From the NCBI GenBank assembly GCA_964564845.1, contig CAZMCN010000062.1, forward strand, positions 1 through 12,336: a stretch of DNA of 12,336 nt, given 5' to 3'. Every line of letters starts with the position of its first letter. The first letter of the stretch is position 1. Made by a program: the position numbers and the translations under genes. Shown here piece after piece: positions 1-6,939 of the stretch. Below the pieces are notes generated by a model. That model was not told the origin of the DNA. It did no database searches and saw nothing but the letters and a program-made list of their open reading frames with translations. This DNA is from CAYXPG01 sp964564845. GTDB lineage: Bacteria > Planctomycetota > Phycisphaerae > Sedimentisphaerales > Anaerobacaceae.

Positions 1-190
1 GTGGCGAAGCCTCTGGCGAAGCCGGAAACAATGAACTATGAACAACGAACTACGAACTATCTTATGCAAAACAAACCCAATCAAACCCAACCTGTAGTGA
101 GCTTGTCGAACCTATTTCAAACCACCCACGCGCCCCAAACGTACAGGAAAAGGCCAAGAGCTTACGGCGATTTGCAAATCGCAATTTTTC
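1..190. repeat. Low-complexity repeat-rich intergenic DNA
   Basis: The nine-base unit GGCGAAGCC occurs at 3-11 and again at 15-23. A run of AACTATGAA / CGAACTACGAACTAT-like units follows at about 31-60. At about 91-112 there is a GTAGTGAGCTTGTCGAACC motif, whose reverse complement (GTTCGACAAGCTCAC) I recall as a very common dispersed repeat in environmental bacterial genomes. An open frame crosses the segment (1-198, GTG at base 1), but its translation only echoes the repeats and has no ribosome binding site, so I treat it as non-coding. The left end is cut by the window. Confidence 0.45.
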
Positions 191-219
191 TTGACTAACT
201 GTGTTAATATTGTTAAATT
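191..219 (+). promoter_or_regulatory. Sigma-70-like promoter of the 249-647 gene
   Basis: TTGACT at 191-196 and TAAATT at 214-219 are separated by 17 bases. The -35 matches the consensus at five of six positions and the -10 at four of six. Transcription would begin near 226, about 20 bases before the GTG start and its strong GAGGAGG ribosome binding site. This is a pattern match only. Confidence 0.4.
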
Positions 220-248
220 AGGAGTGCTAGAGAACTGAGGAGGTTATA

Positions 249-647
249 GTGGTAAGTGAAGCTGAAAATAACGAAAGGATTGATACCGGGAACCTGCAAC
301 ATAAAGAGGATGTTCTTCGCTCAAGCGATATAATCCCGCCATTTAATAAACAACTTCACAGGGGTTCGATTTCACAAAACAGCGGTGAATGTGCCGAAAA
401 CGCAGAGCCGAGAAAAAACGAAATACCGAAATTCGACCTTGCTGAAGATATTATGGCTGAGCAGCGAAAAATCACCGCTATAAGAAGAAAGGCGCCCGCC
501 GGCAAATCCGCAGTTCAGGCAGCAGAACCGCGGAACAAAACCACCAGCCGAACCGGCGAAATGCAAACACCGCTCTCATCGGAACAGCAGCAAATCATTG
601 TGGAGATTGTAGCAAAAGATATTGAAAGACTCTGCCGCAGCAGTTAG
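249..647 (+). CDS. Unrecognised hydrophilic protein, 132 aa
   Basis: I do not recognise this protein. The GTG start at 249 is chosen because a strong Shine-Dalgarno (GAGGAGG, about 237-243) sits just ahead of it, and a promoter-like pair lies further upstream. The product has no signal peptide or membrane segment and is rich in charged and polar residues. The N-terminal half looks disordered. A basic segment (AEQRKITAIRRKAPAGK, about residues 69-85) is followed by a polar linker. The last 24 residues (LSSEQQQIIVEIVAKDIERL...) look like one amphipathic helix, which could be an interaction tail. That arrangement of a basic patch, linker and terminal helix would suit a small regulatory or adaptor protein, but this is inference. 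It stands alone before the tRNA and outside the islet. Confidence 0.6.
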   Translation: MVSEAENNERIDTGNLQHKEDVLRSSDIIPPFNKQLHRGSISQNSGECAENAEPRKNEIPKFDLAEDIMAEQRKITAIRRKAPAGKSAVQAAEPRNKTTSRTGEMQTPLSSEQQQIIVEIVAKDIERLCRSS

Positions 648-674
648 GCGTTTACAAAAAATATCGTTTATCAC

Positions 675-708
675 TTATCTTCTTGCAATAGACAGTTGTA
701 GAAGATAA
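675..708. other. Hairpin between the 132-aa gene and the tRNA
   Basis: TTATCTTCT (675-683) pairs perfectly with AGAAGATAA (700-708) across a 16-base loop that itself contains CAA/TTG. It begins 28 bases after the stop codon of the upstream gene. There is no T-run after it on either strand, so it is not a classical intrinsic terminator. It could instead stabilise the mRNA 3' end or mark a protein-binding site overlapping the tRNA promoter. Confidence 0.35.
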
Positions 709-711
709 ATT
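683..711 (+). promoter_or_regulatory. Candidate promoter of tRNA-Ser
   Basis: TTGCAA (683-688) and TAAATT (706-711) are 17 bases apart and end 15 bases before the tRNA. The -10 hexamer is identical to the one proposed for the 249-647 gene. Both elements match the consensus only at four of six positions, so support is modest. Confidence 0.3.
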
Positions 712-726
712 ATCAGGCAGCCGTTT

Positions 727-817
727 GGAGAGGTGGCCGAGTGGCTGAAGGCAACGGTTTGCTAAACCGTCGTAGGGGTATAAACCCCTACCGCGGGTTC
801 GAATCCCGCCCTCTCCG
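727..817 (+). tRNA. tRNA-Ser (anticodon GCU)
   Basis: A complete class II tRNA. The acceptor stem is GGAGAGG (727-733) with CCTCTCC (810-816), and G817 is the discriminator base. The anticodon stem ACGGT/ACCGT (754-758/766-770) closes a seven-base loop with anticodon GCT at 761-763, reading AGC/AGU serine codons. The long variable arm GTAGGGG/CCCCTAC (772-778/785-791) is typical of serine tRNAs. The T arm is GCGGG/CCCGC (793-797/805-809) with loop TTCGAAT. The CCA end is not encoded; a run of seven Ts follows at 818-824. The 3' part from the T loop onward (801-819) is duplicated at 6776-6794, so the gene appears to be the integration target of the islet downstream and was left intact. Confidence 0.96.
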
Positions 818-819
818 TT
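801..819 (+). repeat. attL-like core, tRNA-Ser 3' end
   Basis: The sequence GAATCCCGCCCTCTCCGTT starts in the T loop of tRNA-Ser and extends two bases past the discriminator base. It is identical at all 19 positions to 6776-6794. Identity breaks on both sides (C800 against T6775, T820 against A6795), which defines the core. T-loop to 3'-end cores are a usual attachment site for tyrosine integrases. Confidence 0.8.
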
Positions 820-978
820 TTTTTATATCACTCCATAAGTCATTTTGAATAATATAGTTATGGTTTTTAAAGAAGAGAGGAGCGGCCTCTCCGCAGTTTT
901 CTCTAATCATAAAAGTAAAAATCCTAAGTTGCTGTGATTCAAACACTTGTGAATTATTGCTTATTTTTGACTGGCCTA

Positions 979-1000
979 CTGTCCCCAAACTGTCCTCATT
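979..1000 (+). repeat. Paired 11-bp repeats inside the left islet end
   Basis: CTGTCCCCAAA (979-989) is followed directly by CTGTCCTCATT (990-1000). The same pair, in perfect form, is found at 6627-6648 near the other end of the islet in the same orientation. The pair lies about 160 bases from the att core. Such short direct repeats at both ends would suit arm-type binding sites of an integrase, though they could also be leftovers of a coding tail: the minus strand reads EDSL(G/R)TV through both copies. Confidence 0.5.
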
Positions 1001-1050
1001 ATGCCATTAAAAAAGATTATTCCACAGGACTTTTTTGTTGACTTAATTCA

Positions 1051-1073
1051 ATTATACAGTTAAACTATATAAT
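1051..1073. promoter_or_regulatory. 23-bp palindromic operator candidate before the TetR gene
   Basis: The 11-base arms ATTATAcAGTT (1051-1061) and AACTaTATAAT (1063-1073) are inverted copies around a central A1062, with ten of eleven pairs matching (only C1057/A1067 fails). The site ends 28 bases before the regulator's ATG and contains a TATAAT hexamer (1068-1073); a TTGACT hexamer lies just upstream at 1038-1043. TetR-family dimers bind palindromes of this size over their own promoters. Binding here would block the only evident promoter of the five-gene operon. Confidence 0.65.
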
Positions 1074-1101
1074 AGAAGTAAGTATAGGAAAGGCATATAA
1101 A

Positions 1102-1779
1102 ATGAAAAGACAGAGATCCGATGGACAAGAAACACGCCAGAAACTGCTTGTTGCTGCCGGTGAGATTTTCGCCAAAAAGGGATTCTGGGAAACTACAAAT
1201 GCGGCTATTTGTGAAAAAGCAAATGTTAATACCGCCTCTGTAAATTATCACTTCGGCAGCAAAGAAAACCTTTACATAGAAGCATGGAAATATTCATTTG
1301 AAAAGTCGATTAAGGTTCATCCTCCGGATGGGGGAATTTCGCCCAAAGCAACCGTCCAAGAAAGATTACAGGGCAGAATTCTATCGTTTATGCAGCGGAT
1401 TGGTGATCCTGAAGCACATGATTTTGACATCATACACAAAGAAATGGCTAGTCCGACCGGGCTTCTTTCTGAAACCATTGAAAAAGCCATAACACCCATA
1501 GAACAGGATTTTAAGTCAACTCTCAAGGAACTGTTGGGTAGTAGTGCAGGCGAGCAGCAAATACGTTTCTGCCATATGAGTATTATGGGCCAATGTTTTG
1601 GTCCAATGCTGCATTTACGTCATAGCCAGACGGAGTCGGCAATTCCCCGCCCAAAAGATTTGCCATTAGATTTTGATATTGAGGAATTGGCCGAACATAT
1701 TACTCAGTTCAGTCTGATTGGAATAAATGGTATTCGTCGGGAGATCGAAAAGAAAATAAAGCGGGTAAGGCAGGAATAA
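1102..1779 (+). CDS. TetR/AcrR-family transcriptional repressor, CecR-like
   Basis: A 225-residue regulator, normal for the family. The N-terminal DNA-binding domain spans about residues 10-60, with the helix-turn-helix and following helix in TTNAAICEKANVNTASVNYH and the typical FGSKENLY end. The remainder is a helical ligand-binding and dimer domain. Its pattern (HKEMASPTG at about 113-121, then a long helical C-terminus) recalls the CecR/YbiH (DUF1956) subgroup, whose E. coli member controls an HlyD-ABC export operon; that subgroup assignment is from memory and moderate. The ATG at 1102 follows AGGAAAGG at 1086-1093. The next gene starts four bases after this stop codon. The regulator most likely represses itself and the pump through the palindrome at 1051-1073 until an efflux substrate binds it. 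Confidence 0.88.
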   Translation: MKRQRSDGQETRQKLLVAAGEIFAKKGFWETTNAAICEKANVNTASVNYHFGSKENLYIEAWKYSFEKSIKVHPPDGGISPKATVQERLQGRILSFMQRIGDPEAHDFDIIHKEMASPTGLLSETIEKAITPIEQDFKSTLKELLGSSAGEQQIRFCHMSIMGQCFGPMLHLRHSQTESAIPRPKDLPLDFDIEELAEHITQFSLIGINGIRREIEKKIKRVRQE

Positions 1780-1783
1780 AAAC

Positions 1784-3268
1784 ATGTATCTTTTGTGCAA
1801 AAAAGTCTTTGTCAGAGTTTTATCAGTGCCCTTAATGACCATAGTTTTCACTCTTGTGGGTTGTACGCCTGTAGGTCCCAATTACACTTCTCCACAGGCA
1901 TCTGTTTCTACAAAATGGCACAGTCAACTCAAACGAGGGTTGGTTTCAGAACAGATGAGTCCGCAGACATTGGCATCGTGGTGGACAACGTTTGACGACG
2001 CCAAGCTATCTGAGTTGATAGAGCGGGCAGTTGCAGGTAACCTTGATTTGAAAGATGCACAATCGCGGGTCCGACAATCGCGAACCAGCAGAGGTATCGC
2101 AAAGGCAGGTCTATTTCCTACCCTTGATTTTTCCGGCTCTGATAAATGGACTCGTAGTGGAGAAGATGGTGGAACAGGCAAAACCACACAGCTTTATTCA
2201 TCAAGTTTTGATTCTGGCTGGGAAATAGACATCTTCGGAGGGGTTCGGCGTTCCATCGAGGCTGCAGAAGCAGACCTGCAGGCTACTCAGGAAAACTTGC
2301 ATGATACTCTCGTTACTTTGACTGCCGAAGTCGCTTTGAATTATATAGAAGTAAGAACATATCAATATCGTCTTGCCACGGTACGGGAAAACTTGGAAAC
2401 GCAAAGTGAAACATATCAATTGATCGTATGGAGGTCTCAGGCAGGTCTAAGTGACGAACTTGCCGTGCAACAAGCCCGTTACAACCTCGAAAGTACCCGT
2501 TCACAAATACCATCTTTAAACACAGGTATCGAGGAGGCAATGAACCGTATCGCAGTACTTCTTGGAGAACAGCCAGGTAAGGTTAATGAAGAGCTTGAAA
2601 AAAGCAAACCCATACCAGTAGTTCCTCCACAAACTGCTGTTGGTGTGCCGGCTGATATGATACGACGAAGACCCGATATACGTAAAGCAGAGCGTGAATT
2701 AGCAGCGCAAACAGCAAGAATTGGGGTAGCCACTGCCGAGCTTTACCCAAAGTTCACGTTAGCTGGTTCTATTAGTGCTAAAGCGGTTTCATTTAATAGG
2801 TTGGTAAACAATCTGTCCTCGTCAGGAGATTTGACTTTAAGTGGCGGCCCAGGTATTAGCTGGGCGATATTTGATGCTGGTGCTATCCGTCAGAATATAA
2901 AGGCACAGTCAGAACTCCAGGAACAGGCATTGATAAAATACGAATCAGCAGTTCTTGGAGCGATTGAAGATGTCGAAAACGTCCTCACCGCATATGCAGA
3001 TGAGCAGGACAAAAATTATAGCCTTCAAAAGGCAGTTGACGCTGCTCAATCAGCTGTTGAGCTATCAAAACAAGAGTACCAGGCTGGTCTGATAGATTTC
3101 AGCAATGTCCTTGATGCGCAACGTTCTCTGTTGTCTTTTCAAAATGAGCTGGCTCAAAGTGATGGAACAATAGCCTCAAATTTCATTCGGTTATACAAAG
3201 CCCTCGGAGGCGGATGGACATCATTTGCCCTTGAAGAAAATAATAAACAGCAAAAGGAGAAAAAATGA
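1784..3268 (+). CDS. TolC/NodT-family outer-membrane efflux lipoprotein
   Basis: A 494-residue outer-membrane factor, the usual length. It begins with a positively charged and hydrophobic signal peptide ending in a lipobox, LVGC, with C27 as the expected lipidated residue. VGPNY follows soon after, a hallmark of the NodT subgroup. Two outer-membrane efflux repeats are visible. The first begins near ELIERAVAGNLDLKDAQSRV (about residue 79). The second begins near PADMIRRRPDIRKAERELAA (about 290), with the family's RRPDIR...E motif. Three such subunits form the channel through the outer membrane and periplasm that docks with the adaptor encoded next. A purine-rich binding site (AGGCAGGA, 1768-1775) precedes the ATG. 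The stop overlaps the next start in ATGA, indicating translational coupling. Confidence 0.93.
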   Translation: MYLLCKKVFVRVLSVPLMTIVFTLVGCTPVGPNYTSPQASVSTKWHSQLKRGLVSEQMSPQTLASWWTTFDDAKLSELIERAVAGNLDLKDAQSRVRQSRTSRGIAKAGLFPTLDFSGSDKWTRSGEDGGTGKTTQLYSSSFDSGWEIDIFGGVRRSIEAAEADLQATQENLHDTLVTLTAEVALNYIEVRTYQYRLATVRENLETQSETYQLIVWRSQAGLSDELAVQQARYNLESTRSQIPSLNTGIEEAMNRIAVLLGEQPGKVNEELEKSKPIPVVPPQTAVGVPADMIRRRPDIRKAERELAAQTARIGVATAELYPKFTLAGSISAKAVSFNRLVNNLSSSGDLTLSGGPGISWAIFDAGAIRQNIKAQSELQEQALIKYESAVLGAIEDVENVLTAYADEQDKNYSLQKAVDAAQSAVELSKQEYQAGLIDFSNVLDAQRSLLSFQNELAQSDGTIASNFIRLYKALGGGWTSFALEENNKQQKEKK

Positions 3269-4554
3269 ATACTGGAACAAATCCGGATTTGGATATTGCC
3301 AAAACATTAGGAACTGATCGGTCCTCTAATCATAAAAGCCATCTAAAACGCTGGCTAATATTAGGCATATTGGCAGTAGTAATAGTAATATTTATTATTA
3401 TTTGGACGAAAAATGGCAAGTCCAGCCAGATACAATTTAAAACAGAGCAGGTCACTCGTGGAGACATCACTGTTATTGTAACGGCTACGGGTACCTTGGA
3501 ACCAACCAATGAAGTTGAAGTGGGCAGTGAATTATCGGGTATAGTCGAAAGCGTTGAAGCAGACTACAACAATAAGGTTAAGGTTGGCCAAGTTTTAGCG
3601 AAACTCGATACCTCAAAACTCGATGCTCAGGTGACACAATCCAAAGCAGCTTTGGATTCGGCAAAGGCCAAAGTGTTACAGACTCAGGCAACCCTAAGCG
3701 AAACGGGCAACAAGCTGACTCAATATGAAAAGGTTCGTAAATTAAGTAATAATAAAGTTCCATCTCAGACCGAATTTGATGCAGCTCAAGCAGCATTTGA
3801 ACGTGCTAAAGCTGATGTAGCCAGTGCAGAAGCCGAAGTATCTCAAGCTCAGGCAACTCTCGAAGCTTACCAGACAGATTTATCCAAAGCAGTTATTTGT
3901 TCACCAATTAATGGGATTGTCCTGACGCGAAGTGTAGAACCTGGGCAAACCGTAGCAGCGGCCTTCCAAGCGCCTGTGTTATTCACTTTAGCTGAAGACC
4001 TGGCACAGATGGAATTGCACGTAAATGTAGATGAGGCAGATGTAGGTCAAGTTAAAGAGGGCCAGGATGCTGTATTTAGCGTCGATGCTTACCCTAATCG
4101 AACTTTCAAAGCACAGATTATCCAGACCCGCTATGGCTCACAGACCGTGGATGGTGTCGTAACTTATGAAACTGTGCTCAAAGTGGATAACACAGATTTA
4201 TCTCTGCGGCCTGGAATGACAGCAACCGCGGACATCATAGTCATGAAAATTGGAAATGCCATTTTGGTATCTAATTCAGCCCTGCGATTTAAAATATCGG
4301 CAGAAGATGACAAGAAGAATAATAACGGTGGTTTGGTGGGAACATTACTTCCTCATCCACCCAGAGGTGAGTCCAAACAGAAGGAGAGCACCATCAGCGG
4401 TAATCAGCAACAACTCTGGGTACTAAAAGATGGGCAGCCAACTGCCGTTGCTGTTACTACCGGTGCCACAGATGGAGTTATGACGGAAATATTAGACGGC
4501 TATATCGAGCCTGGGATGTTGTTAGTGGTTGATATCATTAATAAAGGCAAGTGA
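3265..4554 (+). CDS. HlyD/MacA-like periplasmic adaptor subunit
   Basis: A 429-residue membrane fusion protein that would link the inner-membrane ABC pump to the outer-membrane channel. One transmembrane anchor lies at about residues 30-47 (WLILGILAVVIVIFIIIW). A first lipoyl half (about 80-115) follows, then a long alpha-helical coiled-coil hairpin (about 116-205, rich in Ala/Gln/Glu heptads), the second lipoyl half (SPINGIVLTRSVEPGQ, about 213-228), and beta-barrel and membrane-proximal domains. A polar, Asn/Gly/Lys/Gln-rich insertion (about 346-380) interrupts the C-terminal part and is probably a flexible loop. The start overlaps the stop of the outer-membrane gene by four bases, and AAGGAG just upstream serves as binding site. 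Gene order and length match MacA- or YknX-type adaptors. Confidence 0.92.
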   Translation: MNTGTNPDLDIAKTLGTDRSSNHKSHLKRWLILGILAVVIVIFIIIWTKNGKSSQIQFKTEQVTRGDITVIVTATGTLEPTNEVEVGSELSGIVESVEADYNNKVKVGQVLAKLDTSKLDAQVTQSKAALDSAKAKVLQTQATLSETGNKLTQYEKVRKLSNNKVPSQTEFDAAQAAFERAKADVASAEAEVSQAQATLEAYQTDLSKAVICSPINGIVLTRSVEPGQTVAAAFQAPVLFTLAEDLAQMELHVNVDEADVGQVKEGQDAVFSVDAYPNRTFKAQIIQTRYGSQTVDGVVTYETVLKVDNTDLSLRPGMTATADIIVMKIGNAILVSNSALRFKISAEDDKKNNNGGLVGTLLPHPPRGESKQKESTISGNQQQLWVLKDGQPTAVAVTTGATDGVMTEILDGYIEPGMLLVVDIINKGK

Positions 4555-5279
4555 TTATGATTCAATCAAATAAAACAGATAACTGTCTCCTTATAGAATT
4601 TCAAAATGTTAAAAAAATGTACGGTTCCGGACAAGCAGCCATGCACGCTCTTCGAGGCATTGACCTGCAAATTGACCAAGGCGATTTTGTTGCAATAATG
4701 GGACCAAGCGGTTCGGGAAAATCTACTTGTCTGAACATACTCGGCTGTCTGGATACCCCAAGCGATGGGAGTTACATCTTCAAAAGCATCACCGTTAATA
4801 GACTGAATCAAAATCAGCGAGCACAGCTCCGCCGCCACTATCTGGGTTTCGTTTTTCAGGGATATAACCTCTTAAGTCGCACGTCGGCTTTGGAAAATAT
4901 TGAACTACCTTTAATCTATAGGGGTGTTCCTATCAAAGAACGACAAATACTTGCCGGCCAGGCCCTCGACGCTGTGGGGCTTAAAGGATGGGAAAAACAC
5001 ACACCAGGTGAGTTATCCGGTGGTCAGCAGCAGCGAGTTGCTATTGCTCGTGCTATTGTTACAGAACCAGCGGTACTAATGGCTGACGAACCAACAGGTA
5101 ATCTGGATACAGTTCGAAGCCATGAAATTATGGAACTGCTGGCCGATCTGAACAATAAGCAAGGCATTACCATTGTAATGGTCACCCACGAACCGGATAT
5201 GGCGGCCTATGCAAAACGCGTTATATATTTTTTAGATGGCCTGATAGAGTCGGATAAGAAAAATGGAGAGATAAAATAA
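4551..5279 (+). CDS. MacB/LolD-type ABC transporter ATP-binding protein
   Basis: A 242-residue nucleotide-binding subunit. All motifs are intact: Walker A GPSGSGKST (residues 51-59), Q-loop Q103 in VFQGYN, signature LSGGQQQR (155-162), Walker B AVLMADEP with D179 and E180 (174-181), and switch histidine H213 in VTHE. The GELSGGQQQRVAIARA and DEPTGNLD stretches are characteristic of the MacB/LolD/FtsE group, which powers mechanotransmission rather than transport through the permease itself. The listed GTG start overlaps the adaptor stop (GTGA). An in-frame ATG six bases later (4557) is better spaced from the AAAGG at 4543-4547 and may be the true start. In classical MacB this domain is fused to the permease; here it is separate, as in YknY or LolD systems. 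Confidence 0.94.
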   Translation: MIMIQSNKTDNCLLIEFQNVKKMYGSGQAAMHALRGIDLQIDQGDFVAIMGPSGSGKSTCLNILGCLDTPSDGSYIFKSITVNRLNQNQRAQLRRHYLGFVFQGYNLLSRTSALENIELPLIYRGVPIKERQILAGQALDAVGLKGWEKHTPGELSGGQQQRVAIARAIVTEPAVLMADEPTGNLDTVRSHEIMELLADLNNKQGITIVMVTHEPDMAAYAKRVIYFLDGLIESDKKNGEIK

Positions 5280-6484
5280 TGCTGTGGGATACATTTATAC
5301 TGGCGCTGCGTGAAATCAGGCGTCATGTTTTACGTTCATTGCTGACCGTTCTGGGTATTGTCATTGGGGTGGCATCGGTAATAATAATGGTAACATTAGG
5401 TAGCGGTGCCACCGTGCAGGTTACCGAGCAGATTGCAAGTCTGGGAAGTAATCTGCTAATGGTCAGTCCCGGAAAAAGGCTTGGTCCAGGCCGTGATTCC
5501 ACGGGCTCACCATTCAAATTGGCCGATGCCGATGCCATTGCCAGAGATATCCGTTCACTTGCTGCGGTAGCTCCATCCGCCAGCAAACCCGCCACCGCTA
5601 TATTTGGAAATGAAAACTGGTCAACCACAGTTACCGGCACTAACAACCAATATTTAAAAGTGCGAAACTGGTCTATAGCAATAGGACGCGAATTTAATGA
5701 TGGTGAACTGCGAGCCGGAGCTGCTGTATGTATCATAGGAAATACTATTCGCGAGAATCTATTCGGAGAACAAGACCCCATGGGCCAAAGAATTCGCCTT
5801 GGAAAACTCTCATTCCAAGTGATTGGTCTGTTGGTCGCCAAAGGCCAGAGCACTATGGGTACCGATCAGGATGATATTGTGTTGATTCCTGTACGGGCTT
5901 TCCAGCGGCGGATTTCAGGGAATAAGGATATCAACCTGATCCAGGTTTCCGTTACTGACGGGGCATCTACAGAAAAAGTACAGGGGGAAATCGAGCTATT
6001 GATGCGCGAGCGACGGCACATTTCCTCAAATGAGGAAGACGACTTTCATGTTATGGATATGAAAGAAATTGCAAAGATGCTTACCGGGACAACGCAGGTT
6101 CTCACAGCATTACTCAGTGCTGTTGCTGCTGTAAGTCTTCTTGTTGGTGGAATTGGTATCATGAACATAATGCTGGTGTCAGTTACTGAGCGGACAAGAG
6201 AGATTGGTATTCGACTTGCCATCGGTGCTCTTGAACGTGAAGTGTTGATGCAGTTTCTGGTGGAGGCAGTTGTACTATCTTCGTCAGGCGGGCTGTTTGG
6301 GATTATACTGGGTTTGTCAGCATGTGCAGGACTCAAAAATGTTCTGCAGGTTCCTTTCGTGTTTAATCCGGGAATTGTAATCATTGCTTTCCTGTTTTCA
6401 GCAGCAGTAGGTGTGATTTTCGGCTACTTTCCGGCACTTAAGGCGGCAGGGCTTGATCCTATTGAAGCACTACGGCACGAGTGA
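5279..6484 (+). CDS. MacB-type ABC transporter permease (FtsX superfamily)
   Basis: A 401-residue permease with four predicted membrane helices: one near the N-terminus (about 20-40) and three at the C-terminus (about 274-301, 326-352, 366-390). They enclose a periplasmic domain of about 230 residues, the MacB-PCD plus FtsX layout. Recognisable family segments are RSLLTVLGIVIGVASVI after the N-terminal amphipathic helix, GGIGIMNIMLVSVTERTREI in the FtsX core, and the closing PALKAAGLDPIEALRHE. The ATG shares one base with the stop of the ATPase gene (TAATG), so the two are coupled. With the adaptor and the outer-membrane factor it would form a tripartite pump expelling a periplasmic or membrane-derived substrate. 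The sequence does not reveal the substrate. This is the last cargo gene; no clear terminator follows. Confidence 0.93.
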   Translation: MLWDTFILALREIRRHVLRSLLTVLGIVIGVASVIIMVTLGSGATVQVTEQIASLGSNLLMVSPGKRLGPGRDSTGSPFKLADADAIARDIRSLAAVAPSASKPATAIFGNENWSTTVTGTNNQYLKVRNWSIAIGREFNDGELRAGAAVCIIGNTIRENLFGEQDPMGQRIRLGKLSFQVIGLLVAKGQSTMGTDQDDIVLIPVRAFQRRISGNKDINLIQVSVTDGASTEKVQGEIELLMRERRHISSNEEDDFHVMDMKEIAKMLTGTTQVLTALLSAVAAVSLLVGGIGIMNIMLVSVTERTREIGIRLAIGALEREVLMQFLVEAVVLSSSGGLFGIILGLSACAGLKNVLQVPFVFNPGIVIIAFLFSAAVGVIFGYFPALKAAGLDPIEALRHE

Positions 6485-6626
6485 GTACATCGAATTATTT
6501 TTTCTGCGTAGAAATGAATATCCCAATGTTGTCAGGAAATTGAAGTAACTGCTGTTAAATTCGCCCCATTGCCAACCCTATCGATTTTTGTTAGTATAGC
6601 ATTGTTTTGAGTGCCGGTATTTTTCA

Positions 6627-6648
6627 CTGTCCTCAAACTGTCCTCAAA
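6627..6648 (+). repeat. Perfect tandem 11-bp repeat inside the right islet end
   Basis: CTGTCCTCAAA occurs twice head to tail (6627-6637 and 6638-6648), about 127 bases before the right att core. A third partial copy in inverted orientation, GAGGACAGT, is at 6678-6686. The pair matches the degenerate pair at 979-1000 in sequence, spacing and orientation. I read these as candidate arm-type sites for the lost or external integrase. Confidence 0.55.
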
Positions 6649-6775
6649 ATTGAGTTCAAGATAGTAAAAAATCGTGCGAGGACAGTAAAGAAACGAGAGA
6701 CTCTAAATCTTTGTTTTTGTTGGAGCTAAGCGTTAAATACAGGTTTTTTGTAAGTTTACAAAAAGAGGGCAAACT

Positions 6776-6794
6776 GAATCCCGCCCTCTCCGTT
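6776..6794 (+). repeat. attR-like core, orphan copy of the tRNA-Ser 3' end
   Basis: Nineteen bases identical to 801-819, without the rest of a tRNA around them: the bases before 6776 do not continue the T stem or variable arm. It is flanked by the inverted pair GGGCAAA (6767-6773) and TTTGCCC (6807-6813). It marks the right limit of the islet; sequence from 6795 on would be the chromosome that originally followed the tRNA. Confidence 0.8.
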
Positions 6795-6939
6795 ATATTC
6801 GATATGTTTGCCCTAAGCTCTTGAATTCGAACGGATTGTATTACAGCCTCTGGGCAAAACGGACGCTGCTTGCGTATATCTGGCGTGCCTTGCCGGGCCT
6901 TAACCCATATCGTCGGACCATTTTCTGCCAAATCAAGGC

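Larger units (their letters stand above)
801..6794. mobile_element. Probable tRNA-Ser-associated genomic islet (about 6 kb)
   Basis: The segment is bounded by two exact 19-bp direct repeats, 801-819 (3' end of the intact tRNA-Ser) and 6776-6794 (free-standing). This is the classic footprint of tyrosine-recombinase integration into a tRNA gene. Inside both ends lie pairs of 11-bp repeats resembling arm-type integrase sites. The cargo is a single five-gene export operon with its regulator. No integrase, transposase or excisionase is encoded between the repeats, so the element would be non-autonomous, mobilised in trans, or a decayed remnant. The boundary evidence is seen directly; the mobility history is inferred. 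Confidence 0.7.

Noticed and set aside
675..708. Intrinsic terminator after the 132-aa gene
   Set aside because: The stem is good but no T-run follows on either strand, so it is listed only as a hairpin.
788..988. Minus-strand 66-residue frame ending in RGRDSNPR
   Set aside because: It reads antisense through the tRNA 3' end, a well-known source of spurious proteins. It starts at a TTG without a ribosome binding site. At most it could be the degraded tail of a former integrase.
5323..5853. Minus-strand 176-residue frame
   Set aside because: Antisense shadow of the MacB-type permease gene.
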